64,000 nt of DNA from Sesamum alatum (GCA_034509735.1 JACGWO010000005.1:28736479-28800478); one strand, 5' to 3'. Positions 50,844 through 63,165 are shown, counted from the first letter of the stretch. Notes: generated by a model not told the origin, from the letters alone. Numbers and translations: made by a program.

Positions 50844-52184
50844 GGGAGGTAGAATGCCTTATTATTCCAAGGCAACTAGAAAGAGAGAAGGAGAAAGCAG
50901 TAAAAGAGGCACACAGGCCCAACAGAAAATAAACCATACATCCGGTCTTAGGGCTCGCGATCATCCATTTCCATCCAACACACATAATCACATGATCCAA
51001 TCATATAATTACAAAATACCAACAACATATGATTTCCAATCATAAATATCGAAAATAATAAATGAATATGTGCACAACGTGTGAAAAATAAAATACAAAT
51101 ATTGGTAATATTATTTTCTCGTTTTAGGAAAACCTTTCCTCATTATTTTAAGTAAAATAACCCCGGGATTCCAAATCTAATTTATTTTACTCCTAAAATA
51201 ATGTCTTTAGGAAAATAGGCATAATTGAACCAAAAACGATTTTTCAGAATTAATTCAAAATTAAAACTGAAAATAATTAAAAAAAAATAAAAGAAAAACA
51301 CTGCTAGGGTTTTGAAACCCTAGCAGCAGCAGCCGCCGCTGCCGTCGCCGGCAGCGGCCCGCCGGCACGCGCACAGGCGCTGCCTGGCCGGGCGCGCGCG
51401 CGCGCAGACCCCTTGCCTGCGTGCGCGCGCGCCTGGCCGGCAACGCGCTGCGCGGCCTGGCAATCCGGCAGGCCGCCGCGCGCGCAGGCTCCCCTGCCTT
51501 GCGCGCGCGCTGGCCTGCTGGCTGTCGACCGCGCCGTGCGCAGTGCACGCGCAGATGCGCACTGGGCACGCCTGCCGGGCACGCGCGCGCAGACTCCTCC
51601 GTCTGCGTGCGCGCGCGCCTGGCGGCGCTGCCCAGAGCCCGTCCGCGCGCGGACTCGCAGGCGCACAGCCGCGCGCGCGCGCACTGCGCACGGCGCGGTC
51701 GGCAGCCAGCAGGCCAGCGCGCGCGCATGAGCGCGCCTACCGGGCGCGCGCGCGCAGACACCCTTGTCTGCGTGTGCGCGCGCCTGGAGGTGCTGCCCTG
51801 GCTGCGCGCCTGTGCGCAGCCTTCCTGGCTGCGCACTGCCCCTGCGCGACCGGCTGGGCGGGCGCGCGCTGGCCTCCCTTGCCCGCGCGCGTCTGCCCTG
51901 CCGGCAGCGTGCGGCTGCGCGCGACCAGCCCTGCCGGTAGCGTGCGGCTGCGCGCGACCAGCCCTCCCGGCTGGCCGGCTGCGTCATTTCTCATTTTCCG
52001 TTCAATTTTCCACCCCGTTTACCAAGAAAAACAGAAAATACCAACATTCAGAAATTCACACGAATTAAAAGCAATAAAATCGACATGCTTAAAATCAAGA
52101 ACAATCAAGATTTAATATAAAACATGCCAATATCACGTTTCATGCTTATAACGCACATAAACCCTAGGCCTATACACCGAACCG
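50844..52184 (-). other. 5' leader of element C
   Basis: Non-coding sequence between the primer-binding site and the deletion point; related in part to the leader of element B. It includes the GC-rich block at 51305-51990. Long open frames here (up to 227 codons, alanine/arginine-rich) occur on both strands in several frames and are a composition effect. Confidence 0.7.
51305..51990. repeat. GC-rich hairpin block in leader of element C
   Basis: About 690 bp, very GC-rich and dense in CG. Three related hairpins occur at 51391-51433, 51581-51620 and 51743-51784, each GCGCGCGCAGAC...TCTGCGTGCGCGCGC. A larger inverted repeat of about 45-48 bp pairs 51500-51546 with 51676-51726 (CTGGCTGTCGACCGCGCC and its complement with one change). 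A 33-bp direct repeat (GCAGCGTGCGGCTGCGCGCG and neighbours) lies at 51896-51962. The position just after the primer site is shared with the shorter block in element B. Confidence 0.9.
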
Positions 52185-52197
52185 GGCTCTGATACCA
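52185..52197 (-). other. tRNA-Met primer-binding site of element C
   Basis: On the minus strand TGGTATCAGAGCC, one base after the LTR end, as in element B. Confidence 0.95.
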
Positions 52198-52198
52198 C

Positions 52199-54207
52199 TG
52201 AAAGGAATCGGTGGATCGTCCCGGGAATTGCGCGAATGCGGAAGCGCGGTAAAAATAAATATACAAAAATAAAAGGCATGCTTTTAATTTAAAGAACACG
52301 CTCAAGGGGTGTGCCCTTGAGGTTCCCGGGCGTTCGGTGTATCTCATGATCATAAAACAAATAAATAAATCATGGAGGCCATAGAGTTGAAAATTAAAGA
52401 GGGACGAAAATCTTAAACGAGACCTACCCGTTGTCGTTTTCGTCTTCAACTGCTACTCGCGTTGTTCCCCGTTTTGCACCAAGACCTCGTTCTTGAGATC
52501 CTCCAAATCGTGACACACGATCCACCCACGTATTCTTGCACGTCGTGCTAGCAACGAACAAGTGTATAATTTTGGAGTGGATGAATCAACAATACGTTAT
52601 CAATTAACGGTATTGATTCGTCTAAGTTCTAATGTTCCAAGAACAAAAAGAACTAAGAAAAATATATTTTCTTGTGGGAGAGAGAGAGAGGAGCGGACGA
52701 GAGAGGAGAGGGGAGAGTGTGTGTTGTGTGTGTTTTTTTTTTTTTTAAGAATCATCAATCCTACAAATGTTGGAAGCTAGAGGTTTATATAGAGGAAGAG
52801 TTTAATCCTCTTTAAACTCAAACTCTAAGTAACCTAATTTGACTAGGATTTTGACCTAGTCAAAGTCCTAGTCAAACTAGTGTTTGACCTAGTCAAACGA
52901 ATCCTAGCCTTCCATCTCCCCTTTCCATCTCAACCGTTGATTTTAATTTAATGGAATATTTAAATCCTATTAAATATTCCAAAAGGCTAAAAGAATAAAT
53001 ATAATATAATAAATAAATATTATTATTTATTCTAAGCCCATTAAATCAACCCTTTTAATAAATCCTATTTATTAATTTAATTCCCTTTATCAAATAGAAG
53101 GAATTAATTTCTCCAAGAAAATATAGGACCCGATTAAATCCAATTTAATCATTCCTTTACTCCAATATTTAATTCCAAATTAAATACTAAGTGTGTGTGG
53201 ATAGTGTGTGACTCTTTAGGTTCACCATTCAGCTAGACTTGGTCGGATTCCTAGAATCCGTCCGTTACCATGGGTGGCCATCTAGCAACGGTCCATGGCA
53301 CTAGAGACTAGGTGAAATATTCGGGGATGAACATTTAGGCTCTAACAGTACACTTGTCCTTCTGTCTTCGGTCTCATCACTTAGGGTCTAGGGCACGGAA
53401 AATGCAGGTACCCATTTTGGACCTAAGTGTCGGTCTGTCCTCACTAAACGCCGGAAGGGAAACCTTTTCCCTTCTGTTCAGTCACTGTGGCCACAGTTTT
53501 CAGGGACAAGACAAAGAGCATATATGAGACTCAACTGTCAACACCTTTTGACAGGAGACAGATCCTTTCTTGGAAACTACTGTCACTTTGTACACCCGAG
53601 CTGCACTAGACATGGCTTATGACTACTCAAGAGTATTTTGGCAATCTCTCACCATATCTAAGATACAGACCTGATGCACAGGTAAACTCAGCAGCTCCTC
53701 AAGTCAAAGGACTTGGCCTGTACCGTTGGAACCGGGAATACACGTCATACCTTGCTGACCATACTCAAGGTCCTCCGTAAGACGGTTCCCGCGAGTCACC
53801 TCAGTCAGCTGCTTCCTAGCACGCTGACCCACTAACACTGCTTAGACGACCTTCGTCACCCGTCGATGAAATACGACAGCAGATGCTTAGTGCAAGTCCC
53901 AAAGGGAATCCCGGTACCCATTTTCGGGATTCCTTGACTTGGAGATTTCCAAACTGATTCGGTAAGACTGATTTCATGGACCTACCTCCAAGCGTAGTCC
54001 CAGTCCCTGAAATCGTTTCTCAATCCGTGGGCTTTGTTTGCATAGTGAACAGAAATGTAAATGCAGATAAGTGAACGTAAACAAAGTATTGCCATATGAA
54101 TTTTCACTTCTTTATTCATAAATGTTTTTATCAAATACCAAAGAATTGTCTAGACATAGGTTACATATTCCTGCCAAAATTGGCTTACATGGTCACCTAT
54201 TCTAACA
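52199..54207 (-). repeat. 5' LTR of copia-type element C (2.0 kb)
   Basis: The minus-strand start TGTTAGAATAGGTGACC is at 54207 and the end at 52199. A TATA-like CTATATAAAC lies on the minus strand near 52785. It shares blocks with the LTR of element B across its whole length (for example GCTAGACTTGG and CCATGGCACTAGAGACTAGG). It is inserted in a LINE. The outer flanks ACCCA and AAAAG do not match, so no target duplication is visible. Confidence 0.85.
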
Positions 54208-54965
54208 AAAAGTCTACCAAAGGGAAAGTATTAGAGCCCCGGAGACAAAATCAGTCCACATCTGCTCACCTCGAAGTTTGTAGGAACACATCCAACCTAC
54301 CCAAATCAATGTATCATTGCCACCAACAAGTTCCCACAAGTGCCGGCACATTAAGGGTTTATTAGTAGCCATCATCGGAGTCATTCCCGACCCTCCCGAA
54401 GCAAAAGGCTGGCAAATTGAACTCTGTGCCACCTTTGCTATGCACCGGTCACCTACCCAAGCCCATAAGAAATATCGGATATGTTTTTCAATTAGTTTAG
54501 TCACGTCTATTAGAAGTAGGAACACTGAAGCCCAATACATTTGCAGCGAATTAAGCAAAGATGATCAATTGCACTCTGCCTGCAAACGAGAAGTATCGCG
54601 AACTCCATGAATTTAGTCTGTTATCAAGCTTGTCAACCAAGGGGGCACAATCATGAATTTTTAAGCATTGAAGACACAAGGGAGACACCAAGGTATTTGA
54701 TAGGAAGGACCTCTATTTGGAACCCAACTATTGCTTGTAACTCACTGACTCGCTCCTCTGCTGCCTTTGAGAGAATGAGGTTGCTTTTATCACCATTGAT
54801 TTTCAGCCCTGAGAGTAGGAAAAACTCCGTGAGAGCGGCCCCCAAAGTCGTAATCGAGGGGGCATCCACTCTGCTAAAGAATAGGAGGTCACTGCAAAGG
54901 ATAACATGAACAGGGATATCTCCTTGCATCTCCAAATCGGAATTCAACTGGATGAGCAATATGGT
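54208..54965 (-). pseudogene. LINE reverse transcriptase, middle part
   Basis: The minus-strand frames read SRVDAPSITTLGAALTEFF, SGLKINGDKSNLILSKAAEE, VLPIKYLGVSL (54900-54690), then QPFASGGSGMTPMMATNK and LWELVGGNDTLIWVGWM (54420-54280). This is the C-terminal half of a plant LINE reverse transcriptase. The FADD catalytic site reads CSD here. Interrupted on the right by the hAT element and on the left by LTR element C. Confidence 0.85.
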
Positions 54966-56252
54966 TAAGGGTGCAAGATGAGTTGAGTCGCTCGCGAGCC
55001 AGCTCAACAAGAGCTCAAGTCGAGTCGGCTCGAGCTCGAGCTCCTTCACGAATCGAGCTCAAGCCCAAGTATTTGTGTTCGAGAGCTCGCTTTTCTCTAT
55101 TTTTTAATATTTTTATATTTTATGTATTTTTAAGTTTTTTTATATATTTAACTACATAATCAATATTATAAAATTCATATTTCAATTCATCATATATTAG
55201 AATTATATTTAATCAATATCTCATATTTTAATTTTAGATAATAATAAAATATGCTATTTTTATTTATATTATCAAAATCCATCTAAAAATAAGCTTAATC
55301 AACAATTTAGTTATTGATAATTTTGTTTTGTAAACAATTATTTAATGGCATATATAAATTTTATTGTTATATTCTAATACTAATTTGTAACCTCTTGTAC
55401 TTTTTAAAATTTACAAGTTCAAACAGTTAACTTATAATGTTTTACATTTATTATTTGCACCAAGATACATAATATGTAATATTTTAATTTTACTAGTTGT
55501 AAATTTATGTTGAAATTTGGTGATTTTCATGAATTAATCCAATACTAATAACAACAATGACGGTTAACAAATTTACTTATGTTTATTAGTAATGCATTAT
55601 ATATATACATATATATATATATATATCTAAAATGAGATCCATCACTGCTTAGTTTAATTTTTATTTTTTAAGAATTGAAAGATATAAAAATTTACATTGC
55701 CATCATCATATTTTAAAAATATATTTTCACGATCATTCTCATTAATTTTACCTTTAGAAAATAGCTTTGTTTATCTAGTTTTTATTAAATTAATATATTA
55801 TTAAAAAAAACTGTTTCGGAAAATATATTTTTAAAATCGCATATTGTAAGTATTATTCGTTTCTTTTTAAGAATTTATCAATATTTTTTTTAATTTGATG
55901 TATATATAACTACACAAAATTATATATGTCTAAGTATTTAGATAATTTGATGTATATGTCTATACTTTTACTAATTATGTTACTATTTAACTAATATTAA
56001 ATATATATAATAAAAATATTATGAAGTCATATATTCATAACATTAGAGTAAAGTATTGTAGCATATGTTTTTAACACCTTTTATAATTAACATTTAATAT
56101 TATATATTAATAATAATATATTCTTATTATAAAATAAAATTTTTAAATATGAACAATGAGCTTGAGCTCGTGAGCTCGAGCTTGAGAACCTTATATATTG
56201 CTCGAGCTCGAGCTTGAAATTTTGGCCAAGCTCGGCTCGTTCGCACCCCCTA
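54966..56252. mobile_element. Non-autonomous hAT element in a LINE
   Basis: The ends TAAGGGTGCAAGATGAG and the complement of TAGGGGGTGCGAACGAGCC are inverted repeats. The 8-bp flanks AATATGGT (54958-54965 and 56253-56260) are identical. Subterminal GAGCTCGAGCTCGAGC repeats lie at both ends; the middle is AT-rich and non-coding. Removing the element rejoins the LINE. Confidence 0.95.
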
Positions 56253-56680
56253 AATATGGTGCTTTGCCATCGCATGTAGTATCTCCATAATGATGACGAA
56301 CAAGTAAGGGGATATGGGGTCACCCTGCCGCAGGCCCCTAGCACTAGGAAAAAATCCATGTGGTTCGCCGTTAATGACCACCGAGTATGAAGCCGTCACC
56401 GCACATGGCATTATCCATGAACCACCCTAGGAGGAACTCCATGAGCTCCAATGACACTTGCAAGAAGTCCCACTTCACGGTGTCGTACGCTTTATGAATA
56501 TCTATTTTCATAACACACCTCGTCGATAGCCGTATGTGATTATAGCCATAAAGGAGCTATTGAGCAAGCAAAACATTGTCATTGATTTAATGGCCCAAAA
56601 TAAAAGCATTTTGGTTGCTATCTATTATATCCTCCATCACCTCATGCAATTGGTTGACGAGTACCTTAAAATCACCTTAT
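56253..56680 (-). pseudogene. LINE reverse transcriptase, N-terminal part
   Basis: Minus-strand reading from 56680: MEDIIDSNQNAFILGH, stop, INDNVLLAQ, then CVMKIDIHKAYDTVKWDFLQ and ELMEFLLGWFM, with the GLRQGDP-equivalent near 56330 in another frame. These are the early motifs of the LINE reverse transcriptase, continuous with 54208-54965 across the hAT insertion. Confidence 0.8.
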
Positions 56681-57616
56681 ATATTATGTTACAATAGGTA
56701 ATCAATCAAAATTTAAATTTATTTTTTGTTCAATATACTTTTGTGCTTTAAAACTTATCAATTACTTTAATTTTTTATTTTAGATATTATCATTGATTTA
56801 ATTTTATATTTTAAAATTTATATAATTTATAATTTATTTATTTGGAAATACAATCTCCCATACTTTGGCACGGGCTACTAGCACAGTTCATAAAAGTATG
56901 AGAGAAAAAATAGATTGTGAGAGTTCAAAACAGGGAGAAAAGCTAAAGGTTGGTGAAATAATTCATATCTATACTACTATAAAAGAAAACATTCATACTC
57001 CTCACACAAGGATCCTTTCTTTTCACAATTTTTTTATTCTTTTCATTTCACACCATAGTTCTTTTATCAATGCTCGTGGGGATCACGTGCAACAATGATT
57101 AGTATAATAAACATAAACATAAAGCATATCCAAGTAAGTATTATGTATGTGCATACTTTGATAGCTTCTTCGATTTTTATTTTGCCATGTAATAAAATAT
57201 AATCTTTAAATGTAGATAAGTGTATGATTATGTATCTTTATCCAAACAATTCACAAGATTCTTTCTTTAAATAAATTAGTTAGTAATACAATTTACATAG
57301 TGTACTATTGATTATTGAGTTAAATACACTCCGCACCCCGAATTATGACTAATATCATATATACACCTGTGAACTATGAAACATGATAAAATGACCCTCA
57401 CAGTTAGTGTTTGTCCGTTAAAAGCATTGTTGCCGTTAAATTTGACAATGAAATTACCAACATGTCCACTACACATAAGTAAAATGCATCGAGTCATTCA
57501 CCATGTCATTGTCCACGTCAAAGCTCCATTGTCAATACAATTTTGACCTTATGTGTCAGAGAAAAAAAAACCATCAATTAAAAAGCGTTAATTATTAATT
57601 ATTTATTTAGCATATT

Positions 57617-58007
57617 TGATAAAGTACAAGCTTCACCAGCATCCAAGCTTGTTTGTATTTAAAGCAAAGCTGCGTACAAAGCAACAAGGGAGGAGGAGTC
57701 AGACTTGACTTAAGTCTGACTAAAAAGCGCATTCCCAAGAAGTACGATTTTATTGTATACGTTTTATTTAATGTGTATTTCTTTAGTTAGTTTTGTTGGC
57801 TGTTATTATTTAACTAATTAGTTTGTTAGGTTAGGTTAGGCAGTTTATTAACCGCTTCTTAGTGGTTAACTCTCTTCACTTCTATATATAGGGTTCCGAT
57901 TGTACAAGCTCAACACACAAGCTAAACTTCTTCTTCAAGTAAATTGCAGAGATCATTTTTCAATTCTTGTTCATGGAGTGCTTTGGTGTCTTCGTTATTT
58001 TCCAGCA
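57617..58007 (+). repeat. 5' LTR of copia element F
   Basis: 391 bp from TGATAAAGTACAAGC to TTTTCCAGCA. A TATA box (CTATATATAGG) lies at 57881-57892. Target duplication ATATT at 57612-57616 matches 62711-62715 after the other LTR. Confidence 0.97.
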
Positions 58008-58020
58008 TGGTATCAGAGCC
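58008..58020 (+). other. tRNA-Met primer-binding site of element F
   Basis: TGGTATCAGAGCC begins right at the LTR end, the standard copia primer site. Confidence 0.97.
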
Positions 58021-58136
58021 ATCAATTGATGGTCTCTGGTCCTACTATTCGTTCGATTATCTGTGATTTCTCCCGATTGAGTAGTGTTCCTTTTTCTGTA
58101 TTTCCTGTTCTTGGATTATTTTGAGAATTCTTGGCA

Positions 58137-59015
58137 ATGGTCGGAAAGAGTGTTGCTGGTGATGTTATGGAGCAGAATGACGAAAGGAAGATCACATCTG
58201 TACCTGAGAGTTTGAAGCTTCACAGTAGAGATCACCCAGGTGTCAGCCTGGTTTCTGTCCCCTTTGACGGATCCAATTTCCTTTCTTGGAGCCGATCTGT
58301 ACGTTTGGGACTTGGAGCAAAATCCAAATTGGGGTTTATTGATGGGACTTGTGTGAAGCCTGAGGAGAAAGAAGCATGTGAACAATGGATCAAGATCGAC
58401 TGTATGGTTGTTTCTTGGCTCCTCAATTCTATTACCAAGGATATTTCTGAGGCCTTCCTCTATACGACCTCTGCTCGTGAGCTTTGGTTGGACCTTGAAG
58501 AAAGATATGGAGAGAGCAATGGGCCATTACGTTACCAACTGCAGAGACAAATTGCCTCTATCTCTCAAGGGAATTTAGGAGTGGCAACGTACTTCAATAA
58601 GCTTAAGAAGCTTTGGGACGAGCTGGCGTCTTTGACAACCTTGCCTTCTTGTTCTTGTGGATCTAGTAAGGCAATGGCAGAGCTGAATGCATCCAACCAC
58701 TTGATGCAATTCTTGATGGGCCTAAACGATGGATATGACCATGTAAAGAACCAGGTGTTACTAATGGATCCACTACCCTCTGTTGCCAAGGCATTCTCCA
58801 TGATTGTTCGTGTTGAGAAACAACGAGAAGTTGTTGTTGATGCCACTAATGGGGTTCTTGATGGGGCAATGAATGCAAGAAATACGGATGCACAGAGACA
58901 AGGGGGATACAGACCTCCTGCAAGAAGGGGGAATCAGGACAGAAGAGGACAATGGTGCAACAATTGCAATAAGTCAGGACACACCAGAGAAACTTGCTTC
59001 CGTTTGAATGGATAA
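58137..59015 (+). pseudogene. Copia gag (element F), premature stop at end
   Basis: Gag from ATG 58137 (MVGKSVAGDVMEQND). The core VPFDGSNFLSWSRSVRLGLG, LWLDLEERYGE and LKKLWDEL are typical of copia gag (UBN2-like), and the zinc knuckle is CNNCNKSGHTRETC near 58950-58995. The frame is intact until a TAA at 59013-59015, after which the same frame continues as PDWYRNMMEQRR, so the stop is probably a single-base lesion. Gag forms the particle that packages element RNA. Confidence 0.9.
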
Positions 59016-62000
59016 CCAGATTGGTACAGGAATATGATGGAGCAAAGAAGGCGTAATGGAGAAGGGCCAAGCAGGGCTTTGAGCTCAAATGCAGAAACTG
59101 AAATAGGCAGTTCTCAAGGAACTGTTGAGAGGAGCCAAGGTGAGGCTAATTTGACTGAAATAGTTAGATCTGAACTAATGAGATTAATGCAGCAACAAGG
59201 AGGTACAAGTGATGCGAGCACAAACCTAGCTGACTATGAGGATTTTGCAGGTACACTTCTTAACTTGAGCTCCATTTATAGTGCTTCTTGTGACTCTTGG
59301 ATCATAGACAGTGGGGCATCTGCCCATATGTGTTCTAATGCTTCTTTGTTTACCTCTATAACTGCTTTACATACTCCTACTTTTGTGAGATTACCTGATG
59401 GTACTAAGAAAGAAGTCCTTAAGAAAGGGGATATTCATTTACATAATGCTCTCAGACTTAGAGATGTTTTACTCGTACCCTCCTTCAAGTATAACCTCTT
59501 ATCCGTTAGCAAACTTTGTGCTGACACTCAACTCAATATAACCTTCACTAAGGACCATTGTCTTTTGTAGGACCCTCTGATTAAGAGGATCATAGCAGTA
59601 GGACGGCAGATAGGCAGGTTATATCTGCTGGACAATTCTTCATTCAATAAAGACAATCCTAAAGGGCTGCCAATTGATAAAACTGCTTTTACTTGTACTT
59701 CTGTTAGGGATAGTGCTTTTGATATCTGGCATAGACGGTTGGGACACATCTCCCTTTATGTATTGAAACAATTACATTTCCTAAGAAATAAAAGATGTGT
59801 TTTGAGCATGTGTGAAATTTGTCCCATGGCTAAACAGCACAGGGCTTTTTTTCCTTTGAGTAATAGCACTTCTTGCAATTGTTTTGCCTTAATACATATA
59901 GATATATGGGGACCTTGCAAGGATACCTCCTTGAGTAAAGCTTGTTACATGCTTACTATTGTTGATGACTATAGTAGAGCCACATGGATTTACTTAATGT
60001 AGCATAAATCTGAATCTCTAAATAAGCTCAGAATTTTCTTTAGGATGATTAAAACTCGATTTGGAGTTGGGATCAAGAAGGTCCATTCTGACAATGGGAC
60101 AGAATTCACCAGTCAGAACTGTCAAACTTTCTTTCAAGAAGAAGGTGTTGTTCATCAAAAAACTTGTGCATACACTCCACAACAAAATGGTGTTGTGGAG
60201 AGAAAGCATCAACACCTTCTTCAGGTGGCACGGGCACTTCTTTTTCAGGCTCACCTTCCTAAAAGGTTTTGGGGAGAGGCTTTGTTGACAGCTACTTATA
60301 TAATAAATAGGATTCCTACCCCCTTGCTTGATCGGAAAAACCCTTTATGAAGTTTTGCATAATAAGAGGGTTGTGTATGATCACTTCAAAGTTTTTGGTT
60401 GTCTTTGTTTTGCTGCAAATGTGTTACCTTCAAAGGGTAAATTTGATAAGCGTGCTCATAAATGCATGTTCCTAGGGTATGCATGTGGCCAGAAAGGGTA
60501 TAGGCTTTTTAATTTGGACACTCACACTATTATGATTTCCAGAGATGTGACATTTCATGAAGGAGTTTTTCCTTTTAGAGAAAATCAGCCTGCAGGTCCA
60601 TGCTTACCCTTGCCAACACTGGATGCTGGAACTAATGACCCAGTTGATGCTTCACAACAAAGGGGTACGGTTTTTGAGCAAGTGACAGCTTCTACTCAGC
60701 TCAGAAGGTCTGATAGACAAACAAGGAAACCAACCTGGCTCCAGGATTTTGTATGCTCAGCTTCTGAGCATGATGGTAAAATAAATGTGTTGTCTGTTTC
60801 TAACAAACATAACTGCCATGTACGTTCCTTGAATGCAATGCAGGAACCAAAGAGTTTTTGTGAAGCAACAAAGGATGAGGCTTGGAGACAGGCTAAGGAC
60901 AGAAGTGCAGGCACTTGAAAGGAATGGAACCTGGGAGCTCACTTCCTTGCCACAGAATAAGAAGGCTATTGGGTGTCGTTGGGTGTATAAGGTTAAACTC
61001 AATGCAGATGGTTCTGTAGAAAGGTGTAAGGCCAGGTTAGTGGCCAAGGGATATAGCCAAATATAAGGGGAAGATTACACGGAATGCTTTGCTCCAGTAG
61101 CCAAAGCTGTGACTGTGAGGGTTTTGTTAGCACTTGTGGCATCCAGAGGCTGGCCTTTGCATCAAATCGACATAAATAATGCCTTTCTGCATGGGAGGCT
61201 TGATGAGGATATTTACATGGAGGCACCAGAAGGTTATAAGGTTCCTCAAGGAATGGTTTGCAAGCTGAAGAAGTCTTTATATGGGCTTAAACAAACCTCA
61301 AGGCAATGGAATCAGGTTTTTTGTGAGAACATGGAGATCTTTTGTTTTCATCAATCGAAGTATGATCACTGCCTATTTGTCAAGAGTACTAGTGAAGGAT
61401 TGGTGGTGTTATTGGTATATGTTGATGACATTTTGATAACTGCACCTTCAGAGGATCAAATCAAGGATGTTAAAACATACTTGCATGATCTATTCACTAT
61501 TAAAGATTTAGGGCCTGCTAAGTATTTTTTGGGTATCGAATTGGCACGTTCTTCAGAAGGACTTGTAGCCGCTCAAAAGAAATATATGATGGATATTATT
61601 AAAGATGCAGGGTTGTCACAAGCTAAAGCAACAGGGGTTCCTCGTCAGGTGGGTGTAAAATTGATCTCAGATCCAGGAGATCCTTTACATGACCCCTCTA
61701 AGTATCGAAGACTGGTTGACAGGCTTCTCTACCTCTCTTTCACATGACCAGATGTGTCCTACGCGACACAACAACTCAGTCAATTTCTACAAAATCCATG
61801 CAAGCAGCACTGGAATGCAGCCATCCACTTGGTCAAATATTTAAAGGGTTGTCCAAACACAGGTTTGTTCTTTCCTTCTTCAAATAAGCTGCAACTGACA
61901 ACTTATTCTGATGCAGATTGGGCAGCTTGCTTGGATACTAGAAGGTCGTTTACAGGCTTCTGCATCTACTTAGGATGTTCTCCCATATCTTGGAAGACCA

Positions 62001-62431
62001 AGAAGCAGGCCACTGTCTCAAAGTCGACTGCAGAAGCTGAATACCAAAGCATAGCTTCAGCAGTCTGTGAGTTAACCTGGATTACATACATTCTGAAAGA
62101 CCTTGGTGTTGATGTTCAGCTACCCATTCCCTTCCTTTGTGACAATAAAGCAGCACTGCATATAACTGCTAATCCAGTCTTCCATGAGCGTACAAAGCAT
62201 CTTGAAATAGATTGTCACATTGTAAGGGATAAGTTCAAAGAAGGGTTCATACTTCCCTCACATGTTGGTTCAAGCTCACAAATTGCTGACATTCTCACCA
62301 AACCCTTGTCCGGGGCAGCCTTCAGGAACTTATATTCCAAGCTGAACCTTGTGAATTTTACCCAAGGTTCAGCTTGCGGAGGGGCTGATAAAGTACAAGC
62401 TTCACGAACATCCAAGCTTGTTTGTACTTAA
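59016..62431 (+). pseudogene. Copia pol (element F): protease, integrase, RT, RNase H
   Basis: In order: protease (WIIDSGASAHMCS, 59300), GAG-pre-integrase (WHRRLGHISLYVL, 59730), integrase (LIHIDIWGPC, VDDYSRATWIY, YTPQQNGVVERKH, 59900-60220), reverse transcriptase (GCRWVYKVKLN, IDINNAFLHGRLDEDIYM, YVDDILI near 61420), RNase H (DADWAACLDTRRSFTG, STAEAEYQ, 61910-62050) and a C-terminal end (ADILTKPLSGAAFR). It is disabled by in-frame stops at about 59568, 60000, 61063 and 61745, by an extra A near 60340 and by a frameshift near 60890-60905. Its last codons run into the 3' LTR. Confidence 0.95.
62372..62385 (+). other. Polypurine tract of element F
   Basis: GCGGAGGGG followed by C directly before the 3' LTR; the position and purine run fit the plus-strand primer site. 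Confidence 0.7.
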
Positions 62432-62710
62432 AGCAAAGCTGCGTACAAAGAAGCAAGGGAGGAGGAGTCAGACTTGACTTAAGTCTGACTAAAAAGCGCA
62501 TTCCCAAGAAGTACGATTTTATTGTATACGTTTTATTTAATGTGTATTTACTTTAGTTAGTTTTGTTGGCTGTTATTATTTAACTAATTAGTTTGTTAGG
62601 TTAGGTTAGGCAGTTTATTAACCGCTTCTTAGTGGTTAACTCTCTTCACTTTTATAAATAGGGTTCCGATTGTTCATGGAGTGCTTTGGTGTCTTCATTA
62701 TTTTCCAGCA
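62386..62710 (+). repeat. 3' LTR of element F, with 66-bp deletion
   Basis: 325 bp from TGATAAAGTACAAGC to TTTTCCAGCA. Compared with the 5' LTR it lacks about 66 bp between two TTGT repeats (after 62672), and differs at about nine other sites. Followed by target duplication ATATT. Confidence 0.97.
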
Positions 62711-63165
62711 ATATTTAATTCATTATTTGTAGACTATTAATAAGTAATTAATTATTATTAGTTATCTTTACTATCTCTATGATTTCAGGTTTAAATAGCT
62801 AATTGCTGTTTTAGTTTTAAAGTGAACTAAGGTTGTGTATTTGTAAATGAATGTACGATGATAAATAACATATTAATATTTACGTTGTATGTATATACAA
62901 TCATTGTTATATTGTATAAGATTTTAAGTTTTAATTTAATTTGAGCAAAATATATAATGATAACCAATTAATGTATTATAAAAATTTATTAAACAATATT
63001 TGTATATGAGGTTATAAGATAATGTCAAAACTTAATACACATAAATAAATATGAGCTTCAATAAAATAAAAATATTATTAAAATTTATATGCACAGGTAC
63101 TGCGTGCCACGACATCTAGTTACACTAAATTTTAGGAGATAACGGAATAAATATCTCTTTTTTTT

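Larger units (their letters stand above)
56968..63119 (+). mobile_element. Short Helitron split by a copia element
   Basis: The 5' end is A|TCTATACTACTATAAAAG at 56968 and the 3' end is GCGTGCCACGACAT then CTAG at 63116-63119 followed by T. A weak hairpin (GCAC/GTGC) precedes the 3' end. Without the 5.1-kb copia insertion it would be about 1.05 kb and non-coding. The interior at 57315-57540 has a repeat with GTTAGTGTTTGTCCGTTAAA, possibly another MITE remnant. It depends on proteins encoded elsewhere. Confidence 0.7.

Noticed and set aside
51261..52115. Long alanine/arginine-rich open frames (up to 227 codons) on both strands
   Set aside because: They occur in at least five frames at once over a very GC-rich CpG block where stop codons are rare. 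No domain, start context or homology is visible.
50521..54212. Target duplication for element C
   Set aside because: Flanks ACCCA and AAAAG do not match; an ACCCA at 54295 lies inside LINE coding sequence and is not at an LTR end.
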